From assembly GCF_003947415.1 (NCBI RefSeq), contig NZ_QHKL01000002.1, positions 124,001-188,000 of the forward strand: a stretch of 64,000 bases of DNA, read 5' to 3'. This DNA is from Amycolatopsis sp. WAC 01376 (GTDB lineage: Bacteria; Actinomycetota; Actinomycetes; Mycobacteriales; Pseudonocardiaceae). The notes under the pieces are model-generated. The model saw nothing but the letters and a program-made list of their open reading frames with translations, did no database searches and was not told the origin of the DNA. Shown piece by piece: positions 16,254 through 24,974 of this stretch. Numbering within the stretch: position 1 is the stretch's first letter; every line of letters starts with the position of its first letter. The translations under genes were made by a program, and so were the position numbers.

Positions 16254-16302
16254 CTCGTGCAGTGTTCCGGGCAGCTCTTAACCGCCCGGAACACTGCACG
16301 AG
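16254..16302. terminator. Strong hairpin terminator after the secreted protein gene
   Basis: Perfect 19-base arms (16254-16272 and 16284-16302) with an 11-base loop; first arm CTCGTGCAGTGTTCCGGGC. It begins 12 bases after the stop codon and can act in both directions. Confidence 0.75.
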
Positions 16303-16391
16303 CTTTAGCCATCGTGAGGGCCGGCAGGCCGGGTTGGGGCACACAGTCACCAGCGGAGACGATCACGCAAGATCGACGCCGAACGTCAAGA

Positions 16392-16431
16392 AACCCCTCC
16401 GAACAGCTGAAACAGCCGATCTGAAGGGGTT
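16392..16431 (-). terminator. Terminator of the tRNA-Ala gene
   Basis: Arms AACCCCT/AGGGGTT around a 26-base interior that can itself fold; on the minus strand the stem is followed by TTTCTT. It lies 10 bases beyond the 3' end of the tRNA. Confidence 0.6.
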
Positions 16432-16440
16432 CTGAGAGAG

Positions 16441-16513
16441 TGGAGCTGAGGGGAATCGAACCCCTGACCTTCTCGATGCGAACGAGACGCGCTACCAACT
16501 GCGCTACAGCCCC
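16441..16513 (-). tRNA. tRNA-Ala (CGC)
   Basis: 73 bases that fold as a complete cloverleaf: acceptor GGGGCTG pairing with CAGCTCC, D-arm GTAGCGCAGTTGGTAGCGC, anticodon stem TCTCG/CGAGA with loop TTCGCAT (anticodon CGC) and T-arm GGGGTTCGATTCCCC. The discriminator base is A and CCA is not encoded. It reads the GCG alanine codon, common in this high-GC genome. Confidence 0.95.
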
Positions 16514-16584
16514 TGGTGAAACTTGCCCCTCATTTGGAGCTCCATGAGCCTATCAGTGGCTCATGGAGCCCCAAAATCCGGGGG

Positions 16585-17394
16585 TCACTCTCCGGCGGCC
16601 CGGCGGAAAGGCCTGGTCCCGGGCTCGTCGAGCTCGTGGAAGGCCGGATCCTCGTCGTCGAGGTCGACGACGACGGCTTGGCGCCGGAGGCGGGACATCG
16701 GGGACGGTTTGCGCTCCACGACGGCCGGGCGTTCGGCGGCGACGACCTCGACGTCCTCGTGGGACTCGTGGGGTTCGTCGTCGGCGGTCTCCGGGCGGCG
16801 CGGGGCGCGGGTGTTGTTGAAGCGGGCGAGGCGGCGCTGCCGGATCTCGTTTTCGATGCGGACCTGGCGGCGCAGGTACGCGAGGTAGCCGATGAGGCCC
16901 GCGTCGACGACACCGTTCGCCCACCAGACCGTCGGGGTCAGGAAGCCGGCGACGGCCGCGGTGGTGACGACCAGCACCAGGAGCGCGATGACGACCCGCT
17001 GCCGGAACGCGTATTTGGCGCGGGCGGCCATATCCGCCGCCTCCGGGTCGAATCCGCCCCGGCCCGGCCGGTAGCCGGCGCCTTGGCGTTCTCTTTCGGG
17101 ACGGGCCGCGTGCGAGGGCTGGGGAAGCGGTTCGGCTTCCGGCTCCTCGTCTTCGAGGTCGGCGTCGAGCTCCGCCTCGAGTTCGGCCAGGTCGTCTTCT
17201 ACCGATGGTTCCGTGTTCTCCGCCATCGCGAACTCCTCCGGTCCCTCGTGGCGTGTGCTCCCGCTCCGCACGACTCGCGCCGCCAAGGCCGAGTCCGTCG
17301 TCCGTGCGACCTGCTGGCGCTTGCGGGCGACCATGGGCACGAGAACGACGAGCCATGCCGCTGCGAGCGCGACGATGATCACCGAACTGGGCAT
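16585..17394 (-). CDS. glpR: GlpR-like membrane receptor of the gephyrin-like protein Glp
   Basis: 269 residues. One N-terminal hydrophobic helix (about 4-22) is followed by RKRQQVARTTDSALAARVVR, a long acidic disordered part (about 60-95), two more hydrophobic segments (about 132-155 and 157-175) and a charged tail. It corresponds to Rv0996 and to corynebacterial GlpR, the membrane receptor reported to link Glp to FtsZ and Wag31 at the septum and poles. It lies just downstream of rimJ and glp on the same strand, which supports the assignment. ATG 17394 has GGAGGTGA upstream. Confidence 0.82.
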   Translation of the reverse strand: MPSSVIIVALAAAWLVVLVPMVARKRQQVARTTDSALAARVVRSGSTRHEGPEEFAMAENTEPSVEDDLAELEAELDADLEDEEPEAEPLPQPSHAARPERERQGAGYRPGRGGFDPEAADMAARAKYAFRQRVVIALLVLVVTTAAVAGFLTPTVWWANGVVDAGLIGYLAYLRRQVRIENEIRQRRLARFNNTRAPRRPETADDEPHESHEDVEVVAAERPAVVERKPSPMSRLRRQAVVVDLDDEDPAFHELDEPGTRPFRRAAGE

Positions 17395-17555
17395 CTCCCG
17401 TCACCTCCCCCGATCCACTGCTGTAGTCACGCTAGCCACAACAGTCACACACGCCGCGCAGACTCGCCGGTTTCGATCACGGAAAATGCATCACCAAATT
17501 AGGTGAATCTCACAGCTTGTGGTAACGCGGTCACCGGAACGACCCGGTGACGGGG

Positions 17556-18227
17556 TCAAACGCGCTCCGCGAGGCCCTTCGCGACGAGCCGCGACACCAG
17601 TCCGTCACCGGTTTCCTCCTTGGTGACGGCGTAGCAGAAGTGGTCGCGCCAGCCGCCCGCGACATCGAGATATCGCTCGAAAAGACCTTCTTGGCGATAC
17701 CCTGCTTTGGCGAGAACCCGCAGGCTGGCGGTGTTTTCGGGGCGGACGGTGGCCTCGAGCCGGTGTAGCCCGCCGAAGTCGAAGACGTGGTCGGTGACGA
17801 GGGCTACGGCGCCGGTCGCGACGCCGCCGCGAACGATGTCCGATGACACCCAGTAGCCGATCCAGGCGGATCGGAGTGACGCCCGGATGACGTTACCCAC
17901 AGTGATCTGCCCGGCGAAGCGTCCATCCACCGTGATGGTGAACGGGAGACATTGACCGCGCCGGGCCAGTCCGCGCAGAGCCAGCCATTGCGACGGCCAC
18001 GACCAGTACGCGTTGCGGTCCGGCCACGGCCCGACACCGGTCGGTTCCCACATTTCGAGGTGGCCGCGATCCCGCAGCCGGACACGGCTCCACTCGCCGG
18101 CGTCCCGTAGCCGGATCGGCCGGACGGCGAGGATCCCGGCGGGCACCCGGAGCGGCCCCAGTTTCGCGGGCCAGCCAGGATGCCTGCTCTCGATCGGATA
18201 AGCGACGCCGGAAATCGGTGCGCCCAT
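17556..18227 (-). CDS. rimJ: RimJ-type GNAT N-acetyltransferase
   Basis: 223 residues with a full GNAT fold of the RimJ/RimL branch: VRPIRLRDAGEWSRVR opening, IGYWVSSDIVRGGVATGAVA (acetyl-CoA pyrophosphate loop) and LEATVRPENTASLRVLAKAGY. The family acetylates N-termini of ribosomal proteins or small amines; the actual target here is unknown. The ATG overlaps the stop of glp (TAATG), so the two are translationally coupled. The order glp-rimJ-glpR is the same as in mycobacteria. Confidence 0.87.
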   Translation of the reverse strand: MGAPISGVAYPIESRHPGWPAKLGPLRVPAGILAVRPIRLRDAGEWSRVRLRDRGHLEMWEPTGVGPWPDRNAYWSWPSQWLALRGLARRGQCLPFTITVDGRFAGQITVGNVIRASLRSAWIGYWVSSDIVRGGVATGAVALVTDHVFDFGGLHRLEATVRPENTASLRVLAKAGYRQEGLFERYLDVAGGWRDHFCYAVTKEETGDGLVSRLVAKGLAERV

Positions 18228-19498
18228 TACGCCCGCTGGGCCAGGAAGGTCACCTTGACCTGCTCGCCCGCGGCGACCTCGGTGAGGTCTTCGTCGATGT
18301 TGATCAGGCAGTTCGCCTCGGCCAGTGACGCCAGCAGATGGGCGCCGGAGGTGCCGAGCGGCTGCACCAGGTACTCGCCGTTGCCCTCGTCGCGCAGGAG
18401 TTGCCCGCGCAGGAAACCCTTGCGGCCCTTGGTCGAGGTGATCGGGGAGAGCAGCCGCGCGCCGACGATCCGGCGATGCGGGTTGCGGGTGCCGCGCGCG
18501 GCGCGGATCAGCGGGCGGACCAGGACCTCGAACACGACCAGCGCGCTCATCGGGTTGCCGGGGATCAGGAACGTCGGCACCGAATCGGGGCCGAGCCTGC
18601 CGAACCCCTGCACCGAACCGGGATGCATGGCGACGCGGGTCATGTCGATGTGGCCGAGGTCGGACAGCGCCGCGTGCACCTCGTCGCCCGCGCTTCCGCC
18701 GGCGCCGCCCGCGACGACGACGATCTCCGACATCAGCAGGCGGCCTTCGACGATCTCGCGCAGCCGTTTCGGATCGCCGGGGACGATGCCGACGCGGCTC
18801 ACCTCGGCGCCCGCGTCGCGCGCGGCGGCGGACAGCGCGTAGGAGTTGACGTCGTAGACCTGCCCGACCGACGGGGTCCGGTCGATGTCGACCAGTTCGT
18901 CGCCGACCGACACGATCGAAACCCGCGGCCGCGGGTAGACCAGGACCTTCGCCCGGCCGACCGCGGCGAGCAGGCCGACCTGGGCCGAGCCGATGGTGTC
19001 GCCCTTGCGTACGGCGACGTCGCCGATCTGCACGTCCTCGCCGGTCCGGCGGACGTAGCCCGCGGACGGCACGGACTTGTGCACGGTGACCTTGGCCTGG
19101 TGACCGTCGGTGTAGGCGGTCGGGACGACGGCGTCGGCGAGCGTCGGCAGCGGCGCGCCGGTGTCGACCCGCACGGCCTGGCCCGGCTGTAGCCGCCGCG
19201 GCTGGCGGGAACCGGCCGCGATCTCGCCGACCACCGGCAGCTGCACCGGCTCTTGGCCCGCGGTGCGGACATCGACGCTTCGTACCGCGTAACCGTCGAC
19301 GGCCGCCTGGTCGAAACCGGGCAGTGCGTGTTCGGCGACGACCTCTTCGGCGCACAGGAGGCCTTGGGCCTCGGAGATGGCGACCCGGACCGGACGCGGG
19401 CGTACCGCGGCGTCCAGGGTCAGCGCGATCTGATCCTCGACGGAACGGAACTGTCCCGCGTCTTCGGTCTCTGCCGCTTCGGCGATGGGCTCCGTCAT
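18227..19498 (-). CDS. glp: Gephyrin-like molybdotransferase Glp (MoeA family)
   Basis: 423 residues with all MoeA domains: N-terminal LPGFDQAAVDGYAVR, the MogA-like domain with IVSVGDEL, VVVAGGAGGSAGDE and AMHPGSVQGFG, FLIPGNPMSALVVFE, and a C-terminal beta-barrel ending VKVTFLAQ. The family inserts molybdenum into molybdopterin. In Corynebacterium the orthologue (Glp) also binds FtsZ through the same interface and is held by GlpR. The presence of glpR two genes downstream makes the division role likely here. Divergent from the 5-FTHF cycloligase gene across 194 bases. Confidence 0.9.
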   Translation of the reverse strand: MTEPIAEAAETEDAGQFRSVEDQIALTLDAAVRPRPVRVAISEAQGLLCAEEVVAEHALPGFDQAAVDGYAVRSVDVRTAGQEPVQLPVVGEIAAGSRQPRRLQPGQAVRVDTGAPLPTLADAVVPTAYTDGHQAKVTVHKSVPSAGYVRRTGEDVQIGDVAVRKGDTIGSAQVGLLAAVGRAKVLVYPRPRVSIVSVGDELVDIDRTPSVGQVYDVNSYALSAAARDAGAEVSRVGIVPGDPKRLREIVEGRLLMSEIVVVAGGAGGSAGDEVHAALSDLGHIDMTRVAMHPGSVQGFGRLGPDSVPTFLIPGNPMSALVVFEVLVRPLIRAARGTRNPHRRIVGARLLSPITSTKGRKGFLRGQLLRDEGNGEYLVQPLGTSGAHLLASLAEANCLINIDEDLTEVAAGEQVKVTFLAQRA

Positions 19499-19680
19499 GA
19501 CTGGGGGATCTCGATCCGTTCGTTCGACCAGGCACGCGATGAAGGCCCGTCGGTGAACTGAAGTTCACCACCGTTACCAGGAGTGATGCGGTCCGAAGCC
19601 GCGGAAATCGCCCGATCGGGCAAGCTCCTCGTGGTCCGTGCCGCCGGGGTGGTCGCTGCGCCTGTCATAGGCGTGAAGCC

Positions 19681-19686
19681 TAACCT
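19681..19686 (+). promoter_or_regulatory. -10 hexamer, leaderless promoter of the cycloligase gene
   Basis: TAACCT ends exactly 6 bases before the GTG at 19693. No ribosome-binding site is present, so translation probably starts on a leaderless mRNA. Confidence 0.5.
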
Positions 19687-19692
19687 GACCGC

Positions 19693-20289
19693 GTGGTCGA
19701 GCCTGGCAATGAACACCTGAGCAAAGCGGAGTGGCGTTCCCGGATAACCGCCGAACGACGTTCGCAGGTGGCGGAAGAGCGGCTGCGGGAGGCCTCGGCG
19801 CTCACCATCGCGGCCGGTCGGCTGCCGGGCGAGGTCGTCTGCGCCTACGTCCCGTTCGGTACCGAACCGGGCTCGACGGGACTGCTTGATCAACTTCTCG
19901 ACCTGGGGAAACGTGTGCTGCTGCCGATCGTCCCCGAAGCGCCGGGGCCGCTGGAGTGGGCCGTCTACGAAGGCCCGCCGAGCCTCGGGCCCGGCCGGCT
20001 GCGCGGGCTGCTCGAACCGACGGGGCGCCGCCTCGGTCCCGACACGCTGGGGACGGCCGATCTGGTGCTGATCCCCGCGCTCGCCGTCGACGATCAAGGC
20101 GTCCGGCTGGGCCGGGGCGCCGGCTATTACGACCGGTCGCTCGCCTTCGCGGCGCCCGGTGCGGCGCTGATCGCCGTCGTCCGGGACGCCGAACTCGTGC
20201 GTGAGTTGCCCGCGGAACCGCATGACGTCCGCATGACCGGGGTACTGACCCCGGAGCACGGCCTGGCGCCAAGACCGGTAATAGACTGA
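19693..20289 (+). CDS. 5-formyltetrahydrofolate cyclo-ligase
   Basis: 198 residues. ITAERRSQVAEERL opens the domain, VCAYVPFGTEPGSTGLLDQL follows the first strand, and the signature RLGRGAGYYDRSLAF near residue 150 is the nucleotide and folate site. The enzyme converts 5-formyl-THF to methenyl-THF using ATP and returns stored folate to one-carbon metabolism. It is the Rv0992c equivalent next to glp. GTG start with a leaderless promoter. Confidence 0.9.
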   Translation: MVEPGNEHLSKAEWRSRITAERRSQVAEERLREASALTIAAGRLPGEVVCAYVPFGTEPGSTGLLDQLLDLGKRVLLPIVPEAPGPLEWAVYEGPPSLGPGRLRGLLEPTGRRLGPDTLGTADLVLIPALAVDDQGVRLGRGAGYYDRSLAFAAPGAALIAVVRDAELVRELPAEPHDVRMTGVLTPEHGLAPRPVID

Positions 20290-20320
20290 CGCCCCGACGC
20301 AGTGGTTCAGAAAGGGCACA

Positions 20321-21691
20321 ATGAGCTCTGACGCGCACCTGTCCGATCAGTTCGCCGAAACGCTGTCGAAAATGCGTTCCGCGGGGGCCCACGCCATGGA
20401 GCTGGCTGCCTTGCGAAGGCGTCTCGAGCAGCTGTCCGAACCCGGCGCCGGTCAATTGCCGGGAAACGAACTCGAACCTCTCGAGGACATCAGCAGGCTC
20501 GTCGACCTGCCCGAGCCGGACGCCGAAGAAGCGCGCCGGGTGCTGGACCGCACCGCCGTCCTGAAGCTCAACGGCGGGCTGGGCACGAGCATGGGGCTCA
20601 CCGGACCGAAGTCGCTGCTGGAGATCAAGCCGGGGAAGACGTTCCTCGACGTCATCGCCATGCAGGTGCTTTCCACCCGCGAGAAGTACAACGCGCGGCT
20701 TCCGCTGATCCTGATGAATTCGGCGGGCACCCGCGAGCCTTCGCTGGAGTTGCTGAAGAAGTACCCCGATCTCGCCGACGACGTCATCCCGGCCGACTTC
20801 CTGCAGGGCCGCGAACCGAAGATCACCGCTGACGGGCGGCCCGCCGAATGGCCGTCGAACCCGGAACTGGAATGGTGCCCGCCGGGACACGGCGACATCT
20901 ACATCGCGCTCGCGGTGAGCGGGATGCTCGAAACGCTGCTGGCGGAGGGAATCCGCTGGTGTTTCGTGTCCAACGCCGACAACCTCGGCGCGCTGCCGGA
21001 CGCGCGGATCGCCGCGTGGCTCGCGAGCGAGAACGTCCCGTTCGCGATGGAGACCGTGCTCGGCACCGCGGCCGACCGCAAGGGCGGGCACCTCGCGCGG
21101 CGCGCGGGCCGGATCGTGCTGCGTGAGTCCGCGCAGGTTCCCGACGGCGACGACTCGTTCGGCGACGTCGGCAAATGGCGTTTCTACAACACCAACAACA
21201 TCTGGGTCGACCTCGAACGGCTGAAAGCCCTGCAGGACGCCGACCCGGCCGCACCGCAGTTGCCGCTGATCGTGAACCGGAAGACCGTCGATCCGGCCGA
21301 TTCGGCCAGTACGCCGGTGATCCAGCTCGAGACGGCGATGGGCGCGGCGATCGGCTCGGTCGAGGGCGCGCGGGCCATCGAGATCCCGCGGAGCCGCTTC
21401 GCGCCGGTGAAGACCACCGACGACCTGCTCGTCGTCCGGTCCGACGCGTACGTGCTCGACGAGGGCGGGGAGATGATCCCGGAGTTCACCACCCCGCCGT
21501 TCGTGTCGCTGAGCAAGGAGTTCTACAAGCTTCTGCCGGACTTCGACGCGCGGATCCCTTCCGCCCCTTCGCTGAAGGAGTGCACGAGCCTCTCGGTGGA
21601 CGGCGACGTCACCTTCGGGAAGAACGTCGTCGTCCGCGGCGACGTGAAGATCACCGGTCCGAAAACCGTTCCGGACGGCGAAGTCCTCTAG
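20321..21691 (+). CDS. UTP-glucose-1-phosphate uridylyltransferase, eukaryotic UDPGP type
   Basis: 456 residues of the UDPGP family (as in UGP2), not the bacterial GalU fold. LKLNGGLGTSMGLTGPKSLL is the nucleotide-binding loop with the typical GGLGTxMG, LMNSAGT and WCPPGHGDIY follow, and CFVSNADNLGALPD holds the metal-binding region; a left-handed beta-helix-like tail ends VVVRGDVKITGP. It makes UDP-glucose for glycans and trehalose. It occupies the neighbourhood where mycobacteria have galU, suggesting replacement by a non-homologous enzyme. Starts 31 bases after the cycloligase gene. Confidence 0.9.
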   Translation: MSSDAHLSDQFAETLSKMRSAGAHAMELAALRRRLEQLSEPGAGQLPGNELEPLEDISRLVDLPEPDAEEARRVLDRTAVLKLNGGLGTSMGLTGPKSLLEIKPGKTFLDVIAMQVLSTREKYNARLPLILMNSAGTREPSLELLKKYPDLADDVIPADFLQGREPKITADGRPAEWPSNPELEWCPPGHGDIYIALAVSGMLETLLAEGIRWCFVSNADNLGALPDARIAAWLASENVPFAMETVLGTAADRKGGHLARRAGRIVLRESAQVPDGDDSFGDVGKWRFYNTNNIWVDLERLKALQDADPAAPQLPLIVNRKTVDPADSASTPVIQLETAMGAAIGSVEGARAIEIPRSRFAPVKTTDDLLVVRSDAYVLDEGGEMIPEFTTPPFVSLSKEFYKLLPDFDARIPSAPSLKECTSLSVDGDVTFGKNVVVRGDVKITGPKTVPDGEVL

Positions 21692-22410
21692 GCCCGCTGG
21701 GCGATGAACACGTACTCGCGTCCTGGACGGTCGGGGGCGTCCCGGACGTCCAGGACGCGAAAGCCGTGTTCGGCCAGCAAGGTTTCGAGATCTTCACGTT
21801 CGCGGAACCACAGCTTCGAGTCCGAGGTGACGACCTCGCCGTCGGCGAACCGGTAGCTGTACCGGAACGACACGAACGGGAGGTCCACCTCGGTGACCTC
21901 ACGCCATTGCTCGACCTCGCCGACGCCGGGAACGTCGATGATGTCGTGCGCGGTGTCCGCGGCCCAGTCCTCCCACACGCGGCGACCGGGGCGCCGGATC
22001 TCGAACACCAGGTGACCACCGGGCACCAACGCGGTGCGGACGCCTTCGAGCGTCCGGCGCCATTCGCCGTCGGTCAGGAAGACCTGTGCCACGTTCCCGG
22101 TCATCACCGCGAGATCGGCGCCCGCCGCGCCCACGTCCTTCGCGTCGCCGTGGATCCAGGTGATCTTCCCTTCCGGGTCCTTGGCCTTCGCGATCTCCAG
22201 CGACGCCTCGGCCGGATCGACCCCCACGACCTCGATCCCACGCTCGGCCAGGAGAACCGCCAGACAGCCGGTGCCGCAGCCGACGTCGAGCACTCTCTTC
22301 GCCCCGAGTTCGCCAATGATGGCGAGGTAGTGGTCCAGGTCGTCGCGAGCGCCGTCGAAGGCGTCGTAGATCGGAGCGAGCCGGGCGTGGGCGAAGAGCG
22401 CGTCAGGCAT
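21688..22410 (-). CDS. Class I SAM-dependent methyltransferase
   Basis: 240 residues. VLDVGCGTGCLAVLLAERG is motif I, VVGVDPAEASLEIAK the acidic loop and GDAKDVGAAGADLAVM motif II/III; the C-terminal part has FREREDLETLLAEHGF as in Methyltransf_11/25 proteins. The substrate is unknown. It converges on the UDPGP gene with a 4-base tail overlap and its start overlaps the MMPL gene end by 8 bases, so it follows a larger minus-strand unit. Confidence 0.85.
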   Translation of the reverse strand: MPDALFAHARLAPIYDAFDGARDDLDHYLAIIGELGAKRVLDVGCGTGCLAVLLAERGIEVVGVDPAEASLEIAKAKDPEGKITWIHGDAKDVGAAGADLAVMTGNVAQVFLTDGEWRRTLEGVRTALVPGGHLVFEIRRPGRRVWEDWAADTAHDIIDVPGVGEVEQWREVTEVDLPFVSFRYSYRFADGEVVTSDSKLWFREREDLETLLAEHGFRVLDVRDAPDRPGREYVFIAQRA

Positions 22411-24583
22411 TCGGCGACGATAGTTCCGGGACGCGTTCGGGGGCCACGGATTTACCGTCGCGCCGCCAGGCCCGTTCTCCCAGCACCGTCAGGAAAGCGG
22501 GCAGCAGCACGCCGCGGACCAGCGTGGCGTCGATCAGCACGGCGACCGCCATCCCGACGCCCATCATCTTGTACTCGATCGCGCTCAGCGTGATGAAGAC
22601 GCTGAACACGCCGACCATGATCACCGCCGCTCCGCTGATCACTCCCGCGCTGGTGCCGGTGCCGCGGACGATCGCGGTGACGGCGCCTTCGGCCCGGTGT
22701 TCGCGGATCCGGCTGAGGATGAAGATGTGGTAGTCCATGCTCAGCCCGAACAGCAGGACGAACATGAACATCGGCAGCCAGCCGACGACCCCGCCGTACG
22801 GGGTGAATCCCAGCAGGGAAGCGAAATGGCCGTCCTGGAAGATCCAGGTGAGCACGCCGTACGCCGCGCCGATCGACAGCAGGTTCAGCAGGATCGACCC
22901 GAGCGCCACCGCCACGGACCGGAAAGCCAGCAGCAGCAACACGAACGCCGCCAGCAGGACGAACCCGAACACCAGCGGCATCCGCTCGACGACTCGGTCG
23001 GCGAAGTCGCGGGCGCTCGCCGTGCGGCCCGAAACCGCGAACTCGACGCCGTCCACTTCGCCGATCGTCCGCGGGAGTACCTCGGTGCGCAGTTTCGCCA
23101 GCGCGGCATCGGCTTCCGCGTCGCGGCCCGCGCCGGACAGCGGGACCCGGACGACCACGGCGTCGTCGACGTTCGCCACCGTGACGGGTTTGTTGAGCAC
23201 ACCGGAGGTCTCCCCGATCCGCCGGTCGAGATCCGTGATCGCCGACCGCAACGCCGGGCTGTCGACCGGGCCGCCGTTCTCGGCCGTCAGCACCACCATT
23301 GCGGGATAGACGGCTCCCGGGAAGGCTTCCTGGGTGCGGACGGCGACGTCGATCGTCGCGACCGACCGCGGCAGGCTCTCCGCCGGTGTCGGATCCTGCA
23401 GCCGCATGCCGAGGGCGGGCAGCGTGAGCAGGATCAGCAGCGCCACCGCGAGTCCGCCCCACAGCGACGGCCGCCGGGTGACGACGCGGGCCGTCGCGGA
23501 CCAGAACCGTGACTTCTCCGCGGCGGTGCGGCGCTTGCCCAGCCAGGGAATCCGGCCGCGATCGACCTTGTCACCCAGCAGCGAGAGCAGTGCCGGCAGA
23601 ACGGTGACCGCGCCGAGCACGGCCAGCCCGACCACGAACGCTGTGCTGATCGCGAGACCGGTGAAGTTGTCGAGTCCGGTGAACACCAACCCGCTCACGC
23701 ACAGGACCACCGTGACGCCCGAGACGACAACGACGTGCCCGGAGGTCCGCGCCGCGATGCGGATCGCGTCGTCGACGGAGTGGCCGCGTGCGCGTTCTTC
23801 CCGTTGCCGCCTCAGGAAGAACAACGAATAGTCGACGCCGACCGCCATCCCGATGAGCAGGGTGATCACCGTGGTCGCGCCGTTGATCGGGGTGAAGTCG
23901 TCGACGACGGACAGGAAACCGAACGTCGCCGCGACGGTCGTGCCCGCCAGCAGCAACGGCACCGAGGCCGCGACCAGCGCGCCGAAGACGATCAGCAGGA
24001 TCACCAGCGTCAGTGGCAGCGAAAGGAGTTCCGACCGCTTCACGTCCTCCCGGATGCCCTTGTCGACCACGGTCGACAGGCTGAGATCCCCGGACTGGCC
24101 CAACCGGACCGACGGATGCCGGGAAGCGACCTCGTCGACCAGCGCGGACGCGGTTTCGAAGTTCGGGCGGATGTCTTCCTCGCCGCCCGCGATCGAAAAG
24201 CCGACGAGGCCGGACGCGCCGTCGGCCGAGATCCGCTCGGCACCGTCGGTGGCCAGCGGTGAGCGGACGTCGATGACGGAGCCGGATCGGGTGAGTGTGG
24301 TGACCAGGTCTTCGGTCGCTCGCCGGAGTTCCTCGTCGGTGGCGAACGGTCGTGAGCCGGGCTCCTTCGCCTGGACGAGAACGTTCTCGCGCAACGGTTC
24401 GAAGGCGTCCTGGGCATTCAAAGCGGTCTGTGCGCGACCGGACTCGCCGGGATCGGTGCTTCGCCGGCTTTCGCCGTCCAGCAGCATTCCCGACAGCAGG
24501 GCGACGACCACGAGGGCGACCCAGCCGACGAGGGTGACCGCGCGGTGCCTCAGAGACCAGGCGGCGATCTTTTCGGGCAGCAT
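22403..24583 (-). CDS. MMPL-family RND transporter
   Basis: 726 residues with the MMPL layout: TM1, a large extracellular domain (about 35-165), a TM bundle with VITLLIGMAVGVDYSLFFLRR carrying the GxxxDY proton-relay motif, a second external domain (about 395-510), and a second bundle with LFGLSMDYHIFILSRIRE (second GxxxDY-like motif). Such pumps export lipids or hydrophobic metabolites by proton motive force. It is slightly shorter than MmpL proteins of mycolate transport. The cargo is unknown. It starts 120 bases after the ArsR-associated pair. Confidence 0.9.
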   Translation of the reverse strand: MLPEKIAAWSLRHRAVTLVGWVALVVVALLSGMLLDGESRRSTDPGESGRAQTALNAQDAFEPLRENVLVQAKEPGSRPFATDEELRRATEDLVTTLTRSGSVIDVRSPLATDGAERISADGASGLVGFSIAGGEEDIRPNFETASALVDEVASRHPSVRLGQSGDLSLSTVVDKGIREDVKRSELLSLPLTLVILLIVFGALVAASVPLLLAGTTVAATFGFLSVVDDFTPINGATTVITLLIGMAVGVDYSLFFLRRQREERARGHSVDDAIRIAARTSGHVVVVSGVTVVLCVSGLVFTGLDNFTGLAISTAFVVGLAVLGAVTVLPALLSLLGDKVDRGRIPWLGKRRTAAEKSRFWSATARVVTRRPSLWGGLAVALLILLTLPALGMRLQDPTPAESLPRSVATIDVAVRTQEAFPGAVYPAMVVLTAENGGPVDSPALRSAITDLDRRIGETSGVLNKPVTVANVDDAVVVRVPLSGAGRDAEADAALAKLRTEVLPRTIGEVDGVEFAVSGRTASARDFADRVVERMPLVFGFVLLAAFVLLLLAFRSVAVALGSILLNLLSIGAAYGVLTWIFQDGHFASLLGFTPYGGVVGWLPMFMFVLLFGLSMDYHIFILSRIREHRAEGAVTAIVRGTGTSAGVISGAAVIMVGVFSVFITLSAIEYKMMGVGMAVAVLIDATLVRGVLLPAFLTVLGERAWRRDGKSVAPERVPELSSPNA

Positions 24584-24644
24584 GAACTACAGTCCTTTGC
24601 GTGAAGGAGTGAGATGCCTCGGGCGAGGTTTTTGCTTCTTCTTT

Positions 24645-24678
24645 CCTGGGCCGTCGAGTTGCCGCTCGGCGGCCCAGG
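24645..24678. terminator. Hairpin between the coiled-coil gene and the MMPL gene
   Basis: Arms CCTGGGCCGTCG/CGGCGGCCCAGG (12 bases, one G-T pair) with a 10-base loop. It lies downstream of the small membrane gene on the minus strand; there is no clear T-run, so it may be a terminator or attenuator. Confidence 0.5.
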
Positions 24679-24704
24679 GTCTTTCACCGGTGATCAGGCC
24701 GTGT

Positions 24705-24974
24705 CTAGTCGACCTCCTTGAGGATCCGCTCGACCGTGCCCACGCTCTTCTGCAAATCCGCGAGGCGTCCGTCGAGTTCGGTGAGTTTGCGTTCGGTTTC
24801 TTCCTGCGCCTGGACGGCTTTTTCGGCGAGCCTGCGGTATTCCTGCTCGCGGGCGAGGGCGCCCCTGGCCCGGATGGTCGCGCCGAACTGCCATACGACC
24901 ACCGTGATCACCACGGTGAGGAACACGAAGATGCCGATCAGCCCGGCGACTTCCTGCCATTGATGCCACTTCAC
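24705..24974 (-). CDS. Small membrane-anchored coiled-coil protein
   Basis: 89 residues: a short polar N-terminus, one transmembrane helix (about 9-28, GLIGIFVFLTVVITVVVWQF), then a heptad-rich helix (REQEYRRLAEKAVQAQEET to VERILKEVD) likely to form a coiled coil. The GTG start overlaps the ArsR stop by 4 bases (GTGA). Gene order suggests its level or activity is tied to the ArsR protein; perhaps a membrane partner. Function unknown. Confidence 0.7.
   Translation of the reverse strand: MKWHQWQEVAGLIGIFVFLTVVITVVVWQFGATIRARGALAREQEYRRLAEKAVQAQEETERKLTELDGRLADLQKSVGTVERILKEVD

Noticed and set aside
13999-16350. Very long open frame antisense to the secreted propeller gene
   Set aside because: Long antisense frames are normal in GC-rich coding DNA. 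The translation is rich in Arg, His and Gly without domains, while the sense strand has a signal peptide, RBS and family motifs.
12937-16513. Integrative element with att site in the tRNA-Ala gene
   Set aside because: No second copy of the tRNA 3' end was found near 12.9 kb, and the integrase remnant lies at the far end from the tRNA.
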